Part shown: positions 34,373-38,373 of the stretch, in pieces | Layout: each line of letters opens with the position of its first letter | How positions within the stretch are numbered: position 1 is the stretch's first letter | Source: JALZAH01 sp051000755 | GTDB taxonomy: Bacteria > Actinomycetota > Acidimicrobiia > Acidimicrobiales > Palsa-688 | Assembly: GCA_051000755.1 (NCBI GenBank) | Contig: JBPCNZ010000071.1 | Span: 1 to 38,373, forward strand | Length of the DNA: 38,373 nucleotides | Reading direction: 5' to 3' | Notes under the pieces: model-generated | What the model saw: the letters and a program-made list of their open reading frames with translations, nothing else | What the model was told of the DNA's origin: nothing | The model's database searches: none | Translations under genes and position numbers: made by a program

Positions 34373-35401
34373 ATGGCGGCAAAGGTGTACTACGAGAGCG
34401 ACGCGGACCCGGGTCTGATCGCTGATCGCAAGGTGGCCATCGTCGGTTACGGGTCGCAGGGCCACGCCCACGCCCTCAACCTTCGGGATTCAGGGGTGGA
34501 CGTGCGGGTGGCGCTGCGGCCCGGCTCCGCCTCGGAGGCCAAGGCCACGGCCGCCGGCCTGGCCGTGACGTCCATTGACCAGGCGGCCACCGAGGCCGAC
34601 GTGATCATGATCCTGGCCCCCGATACCGAGCAGCAGGCCATCTACCGGGCATCCATCCAGCCTCACCTGCAGCCCGGCGACGCCCTGTTGTTCGCCCACG
34701 GATTCAACGTCCGCTTCGGGCTCATCGACGCCCCCGACGGCGTCGACGTGGCCATGGTCGCCCCCAAGGGCCCCGGTCACCTGGTCCGGCGCACCTACGA
34801 GGGGGGTGGTGGGGTGCCGGCCCTGATCGCCGTCGAGGCTGACGCCTCGGGCAAAGCCAAGGATCTGGCTCTTTCGTATGCCAATGCCATCGGTGCCACG
34901 CGTGCCGGGGTCCTCGAGACCACGTTCGCGGAGGAGACCGAAACGGACCTCTTCGGTGAGCAGGTCGTTCTCTGCGGCGGCCTGACCGCTCTCATCCAGG
35001 CGGGGTTCGAGACCCTGGTGGAGGCCGGCTACCAGCCGGAGTCGGCGTATTTCGAGTGCCTCCACGAGGTGAAGCTGATCGTCGACCTGATGTACGAGAA
35101 CGGGATCGCGGGCATGCGCTATTCGATCTCCACCACGGCCGAGTACGGGGACCTGACACGCGGCCCTCGGATCATCACCGACGCCACCAGGGCGGAGATG
35201 CGCAACATCCTGGCCGAGATCCGCTCCGGCCAGTTCGCCGAGGAGTGGATCAAGGAGAACAAGGACGGCCTCACCAGGTACCACCAGTTGCAGGAGGCAG
35301 GCAAGGCTCACCCGGTGGAGAAGGTCGGCGCCGAACTGCGGGCCATGATGCCGTTCATCTCGGCCGGCTCCAGCCGGCCCCAAGACGTCTCCGGTGGCTG
35401 A
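34373..35401 (+). CDS. ilvC: Ketol-acid reductoisomerase
   Basis: Class I (short) enzyme that rearranges and reduces acetolactate with NAD(P)H and magnesium. The 342-residue product has the Rossmann motif VAIVGYGSQGHAHALNLRDSG at its N-terminus, AMVAPKGPGHLVRRTY, the metal-site region GVLETTFAEETETDLFGEQ with Asp and Glu ligands, and YFECLHEVKLIVDLMYENG. The Arg and Ser after the GYGSQG loop (VALRPGSAS) suggest NADPH preference, as is usual. It is the third gene of the ilvBNC operon, under the same attenuator. The MaoC-type gene starts 8 bases before its stop. Confidence 0.97.
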   Translation: MAAKVYYESDADPGLIADRKVAIVGYGSQGHAHALNLRDSGVDVRVALRPGSASEAKATAAGLAVTSIDQAATEADVIMILAPDTEQQAIYRASIQPHLQPGDALLFAHGFNVRFGLIDAPDGVDVAMVAPKGPGHLVRRTYEGGGGVPALIAVEADASGKAKDLALSYANAIGATRAGVLETTFAEETETDLFGEQVVLCGGLTALIQAGFETLVEAGYQPESAYFECLHEVKLIVDLMYENGIAGMRYSISTTAEYGDLTRGPRIITDATRAEMRNILAEIRSGQFAEEWIKENKDGLTRYHQLQEAGKAHPVEKVGAELRAMMPFISAGSSRPQDVSGG

Positions 35402-35897
35402 GCCGGTCCCCCGGGCCGGCACCGCTCGGCGAACCTTCGCCGACTTCCCCGTCGGCACCGAGGTCGACCTCGGCAGCTTCACGCTGAGCGCCGAGGACAT
35501 CATTGCGTTCGGAAGCCGTTACGATCCCCAACCGTTCCACACCGATCCAGACGAGGCCGCCTCCGGTCCCTTCGGGGGCCTCATCGCCAGCGGCTGGCAG
35601 ACGGGCGCCTCGGTGATGCGGCTCTACGTCGACGCCATGCTGGCAGGGACGGACTCGCGGGGCTCACCTGGCATCGAGAACCTCCGGTGGCTCAAACCGG
35701 TCCGGCCCGGGGATGTGATCACCGCGGTCGTCAAGGTCGTCGATGCCCGCCTGTCGACCTCGAGGGAGGGTCGGGGCACCCTCACCCTGGAGTGGGAGGC
35801 CCGCAACGGGGACGGTGACGTCGTGCTCACCATGGCCGGCCGGGGACTGTTCGGCACGCCCCCCGCCGGCGACGACGGGATCAGGCCTCCGGGGTGA
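35394..35897 (+). CDS. MaoC-family hydratase/dehydratase
   Basis: Single hot-dog-fold protein of 167 residues. The catalytic pattern FGSRYDPQPFHTD, followed by FGGLIASGW, is that of (R)-specific enoyl-CoA hydratases of the MaoC family, with Asp and His in place. The rest (GIENLRWLKPVRPGDVI, then TLTLEWEARNGDGDVVLTM) completes the fold. The GTG at 35394 overlaps the end of ilvC by 8 bases, so it is likely co-transcribed and coupled with ilvBNC. That is not a usual ilv partner; a link to branched-chain acyl-CoA metabolism is possible but only inference. The 3' end overlaps the convergent YbaK gene by 17 bases. Confidence 0.9.
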   Translation: MAEPVPRAGTARRTFADFPVGTEVDLGSFTLSAEDIIAFGSRYDPQPFHTDPDEAASGPFGGLIASGWQTGASVMRLYVDAMLAGTDSRGSPGIENLRWLKPVRPGDVITAVVKVVDARLSTSREGRGTLTLEWEARNGDGDVVLTMAGRGLFGTPPAGDDGIRPPG

Positions 35898-36381
35898 CCC
35901 CCACGGGCCGGCCTCGGGTCATGGCCACCAACTGGGCGTAGGTGGCGGGGAACACGGTGTGGGGTGTACCAGCCGCGGCCCATACGGTCGGGTAGGCAGC
36001 CAGGTCCTCGTCGACAAGCGTGGGGAGCGGGGTCGGGTGGGCCACGGGGGCGACCCCGCCGATGGGCTGGCCCGTCGCCGTTCTCACCTCCGCCGCCGTT
36101 GCCCGCCGCAGGGAGCCGGTGCCCTGGGTAGCAGCGACGAAGCCCAGGTCCACGCGGTGGGCGCCGCTGGTCATGATCAGCAGGGGCCGGACGTGCTCGC
36201 CTCCGCTCGGATCGGCGGCCATGAAGACGAGGCTGTTGGCGATGGCTCCCACCTCGCAGCCGAGAGCGGCCGCCGCCAGTGCCGCCGTCGTCGCCGCCGC
36301 CTCGAGGTGACGGACCTGGGCGCCGGGGGCGGCCGTGGCCAGGACCCGGGTCACCGACTCGACGTTGGGATGCACGCTCAT
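35881..36381 (-). CDS. YbaK/EbsC-family aminoacyl-tRNA deacylase
   Basis: Free-standing editing-domain protein of 166 residues that in related cases hydrolyses mischarged tRNA(Pro). The fold-specific segments are present: the N-terminal helix (VESVTRVLA), AAALGCEVGAIANSLVFM, the catalytic-site region VDLGFVAATQGTGSLRRATAAEV with a slightly altered lysine-bearing strand, and TGQPIGGVAPVAHPTPLPTLVDEDL. The GG(V/I)xP motif (GGVAP) is diagnostic. Its substrate could be Cys-, Ala- or Ser-tRNA; sequence alone does not decide. The ATG at 36381 lies 13 bases after the carboxypeptidase stop on the same strand, so the two may share a message. Confidence 0.88.
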   Translation of the reverse strand: MSVHPNVESVTRVLATAAPGAQVRHLEAAATTAALAAAALGCEVGAIANSLVFMAADPSGGEHVRPLLIMTSGAHRVDLGFVAATQGTGSLRRATAAEVRTATGQPIGGVAPVAHPTPLPTLVDEDLAAYPTVWAAAGTPHTVFPATYAQLVAMTRGRPVGVTPEA

Positions 36382-36394
36382 TGCCGCAGAAGGC

Positions 36395-37717
36395 TCAGCG
36401 CCGGCGACCGTGGGCCAGCGGCCGGCGCCGGGCCCGGACCCGGACCCGACGGATGGTGATCAGGGCGACGATGCCGAGGATTGCGGCCGAGACCGCGGCC
36501 GGCCACAGCGAGCCCAGGCTGTCGCCCCCTCCAGAGCTGAGGCCGGCGAGGAGCCCCCCCGGGGTGCTGGCGGCCGCCACGTGGTGCGCCATGGCCGACG
36601 CCGGGCCCGGAGCCGGCACCGGCACCACCGTGGTCGCGGGGCTGGACGGGGGTGCGAGCTCAGGGAGGTGGACGCTGGGGAGAGCGTCCGCCGTGGGTTC
36701 GGCCCCTGGTGGCGTGGCGAAGCCCAGGTCGAGCAGCATCTTCGCCGTCTCGTCGGGGTTGACGCCGTGGAGGACGACGGCCAGCATCGTGCGCCCGTTG
36801 CGGGTCGCCGCCGCCGTGAGGCAGACCCCCGCCTTGTCGGTGAAGCCGGTCTTGACCCCGACGGCACCGGCGTAGGTGCTGAGGAACGCCCGGTTGTGGC
36901 TGGCCAGGTTGTAGACGGTGGCGTTGGGCCCGGTGTAGCGGAGGGCGGGAGCGGCGACGATCTGGGCCAGACGGGGAACCGACAGCAGGTCGCGCCCGAC
37001 GATGGCCAGGTCACGGGCGCTGACCAGGTTGCCCCCGTCGATGCCGTGAGAGTCGTCCAGGCCGGAGGGGTCGTGGAAGACGGGGCCGTCCTGCATGCCG
37101 ATCTGAGCGGCCGCGTCCTGGAGGACGGGATCGAAGTTCTCGGCCGTGCCCCCGATCTTCTCGGCCAGCGCGTAGGCGGCGTCGTTGGCCGAGATGATCA
37201 GCAGCGCCTGGATCACCTGGTCGAGGGGCCAGACCTCACCGGCTTTCATCCCGATCTTGTCCGGCTCGACGTTCTCGGCCCGGGCGCTGATGGGGATCGG
37301 TGTCGCCGGGGCCAGGTACTCGGTGGCGACCAGGGCGGTGAGCATCTTGGTCAGGCTGGCGGGGGACAGGAGTTGATGGTCGTTGCTGGCGTCGAGGATG
37401 CGACCGGTGGTCGTGTCGACCAGCACGTAGGCCTGGGCGACCGGGGGCGGGGCCGGGGCCGGCGCCGGGGGCGACGCCGGGATGGGGGCAGGGGCCGGGG
37501 CCGGGGCCGCCTCCGGTACGGCGCCAGAGGCGCTGACGCTGGGCAGCAACAGCATGATCATGACCGCCGCCAGCGCTCCGCCGGCGGGCCGCCACCAAGG
37601 GCTGCGCCGGTCACACCGCTGTCCCCGACGGGGTTTCCCCCCCGGGGTTGGTGGTTTCCGAACGATGGAAAACTCTAGCGAACGGCCGTCGGGGTTCCAG
37701 GCACCCGGTACGGTCAT
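36395..37717 (-). CDS. D-alanyl-D-alanine carboxypeptidase (peptidase S11, PBP5-like)
   Basis: Penicillin-binding protein that trims the terminal D-Ala of peptidoglycan stem peptides outside the membrane. The three active-site motifs are complete: SxxK at Ser121-Lys124 (SLTK), SxN at Ser176-Asn178 (SAN), and KTG from Lys289. A signal segment (GALAAVMIMLLLPSVSASG) is followed by a Pro/Ala-rich linker of about 25 residues, and the C-terminus has a transmembrane helix (WPAAVSAAILGIVALI) and a basic tail. The start is uncertain: the ATG at 37717 gives a 40-residue n-region, while the next ATG (37561) would cut through the signal helix. A TAGAGT box (37677 down to 37672) has no ATG or GTG after it at the right spacing. 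Confidence 0.85.
   Translation of the reverse strand: MTVPGAWNPDGRSLEFSIVRKPPTPGGKPRRGQRCDRRSPWWRPAGGALAAVMIMLLLPSVSASGAVPEAAPAPAPAPIPASPPAPAPAPPPVAQAYVLVDTTTGRILDASNDHQLLSPASLTKMLTALVATEYLAPATPIPISARAENVEPDKIGMKAGEVWPLDQVIQALLIISANDAAYALAEKIGGTAENFDPVLQDAAAQIGMQDGPVFHDPSGLDDSHGIDGGNLVSARDLAIVGRDLLSVPRLAQIVAAPALRYTGPNATVYNLASHNRAFLSTYAGAVGVKTGFTDKAGVCLTAAATRNGRTMLAVVLHGVNPDETAKMLLDLGFATPPGAEPTADALPSVHLPELAPPSSPATTVVPVPAPGPASAMAHHVAAASTPGGLLAGLSSGGGDSLGSLWPAAVSAAILGIVALITIRRVRVRARRRPLAHGRRR
37709..37714 (+). promoter_or_regulatory. -10 box, leaderless start of the terminal membrane-protein gene
   Basis: TACGGT ends 7 bases before the GTG at 37722. An in-frame ATG at 37716 is only 1 base away, too close to the box, so the GTG is the better leaderless start. 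Confidence 0.5.
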
Positions 37718-37721
37718 GGTC

Positions 37722-38373
37722 GTGGACGACGACCTCGAGAGCGACGGCGCTCGAGCCGCCCTGGTCGATCTGCGCCGGGCCCGCCGCCGCCGGCGGACCC
37801 AGGACTTCGATCCTTTCGACGCCCTGTACAAGGTGTACATCACCGCCGTCCTCCTCGGCGTGGCCGTCTGGCTCCTCTCCGGGGTCACCGGTGATGTCCG
37901 CGTCGATCACGCCACCGTGCTCCGGGTCATCCAGCGCGGCCCCCAGATCGTCGGGGCGGTCATCGGGGTCAGCTTTGCCGTCGGGATGCGATCCGGGGGT
38001 CGGGGCGGCCCCTTGGTCATCGAGGCTGCCGATGTGCGCCACGTCCTGCTCTCCCCCGTCGACCGGGCCGTGGCCCTGCGGCCCGTCGCCATCCGCCAGC
38101 TCCGATTCGGGACCGTCGTCGGGGCCGGCTCCGGGGCCCTGGCCGGCCTGCTCGCCTTCCGACGCCTCCCTGGCGGGTTCGTGGCCTGGGTGGCGTGCGG
38201 GGCGGGCGTGGGTCTGGTGGCCGCCACCGCCTCGCTCGGGCTGGCCATGGTGGTGGCCGGGCGGCGATGGGGCCGCTGGGTGGGATCGGGCCTGGCCTTG
38301 GTGGTGGGGGGCTGGTTCGGGGCCCACCTCGCCGCCCAGACAACAAAATCGCCAGCGAAACCGATGGGCCAAA
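37722..38373 (+). CDS. Multi-pass membrane protein, possibly an ABC-2-type permease (3' truncated)
   Basis: The frame is open from 37722 to the end of the window with no stop, giving at least 217 residues. A charged N-terminus (DLRRARRRRRTQD) precedes FDALYKVYITAVLLGVAVWLL, the first helix. Further hydrophobic segments are IVGAVIGVSFAVG, TVVGAGSGALAGLLAF, a long stretch around VAWVACGAGVGLVAATASLGLAMVVA, and SGLALVVGGWFGAHL. Between helices lies a conserved-looking VLLSPVDRAVALRPVAIRQLR, reminiscent of the cytoplasmic loop of export-type permeases, but I do not recognise the family firmly. Codon use matches neighbouring genes, with G or C at most third positions. It diverges from the carboxypeptidase gene. 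Confidence 0.7.
   Translation, partial: MDDDLESDGARAALVDLRRARRRRRTQDFDPFDALYKVYITAVLLGVAVWLLSGVTGDVRVDHATVLRVIQRGPQIVGAVIGVSFAVGMRSGGRGGPLVIEAADVRHVLLSPVDRAVALRPVAIRQLRFGTVVGAGSGALAGLLAFRRLPGGFVAWVACGAGVGLVAATASLGLAMVVAGRRWGRWVGSGLALVVGGWFGAHLAAQTTKSPAKPMGQ

Overview
This is a 38.4 kb stretch of a very GC-rich bacterial chromosome. It is densely packed: no gap between genes exceeds about 240 bases, and I see no tRNA, rRNA, CRISPR array, insertion sequence or phage gene. The gene content points to an actinobacterium: a TreS-maltokinase-GlgB glucan cluster, an L,D-transpeptidase with Ig-like domains, a PASTA-domain Ser/Thr kinase, DUF4333 and DUF4350 proteins, an ilvBNC operon with an attenuator, and many start codons that sit 6-9 bases after a TAnnnT -10 box. 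A deep-branching actinobacterium such as the Acidimicrobiia fits, but that placement is inference.

Layout. 1-5378: treS (5' end cut off by the window), maltokinase and glgB, the downstream part of the trehalose-to-alpha-glucan (GlgE) route. 5515-7812: an L,D-transpeptidase facing a galT gene. 7974-15143: a membrane/AAA+ module made of DUF4129, DUF4350, MoxR and DUF58 on the plus strand, then a ZIP metal transporter and a SpoIIM-family protein on the minus strand, then an RDD protein divergent from spoIIM. 15194-17391: cysteine desulfurase and mnmA, a tRNA 2-thiouridine pair. 17445-25610: a secreted phosphoesterase, an orphan molybdenum-hydroxylase large subunit, DNA ligase ligA and a PASTA kinase. 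25850-29630: an SCP2-domain protein (minus) and gatCAB. 29797-31883: a DEAD-box RNA helicase facing a DUF4333 lipoprotein. 31926-35897: the ilv attenuator, ilvB, ilvN, ilvC and a MaoC-type hydratase. 35881-37717: a YbaK-type deacylase and a D,D-carboxypeptidase (both minus). 37722-end: the start of a membrane protein that runs off the window.

The most notable features are regulatory. The ilv operon begins with a 12-codon leader peptide carrying six consecutive Ile/Val/Leu codons, followed by a pause-type hairpin and a perfect 10-bp terminator with a U-tract; the leader peptide itself looks leaderless. The spoIIM and RDD genes start only 24 bases apart, and their predicted -10 boxes share the same central TA, giving a compact bidirectional leaderless promoter. 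An 89-base, nearly fully paired hairpin fills part of the gap between the convergent kinase and SCP2 genes. About ten genes share the -10-box-to-start spacing expected for leaderless transcripts, while genes inside operons mostly have Shine-Dalgarno sites or ATGA/GTGA overlaps. All functional calls come from reading the sequence and recognising families; no database search was run.
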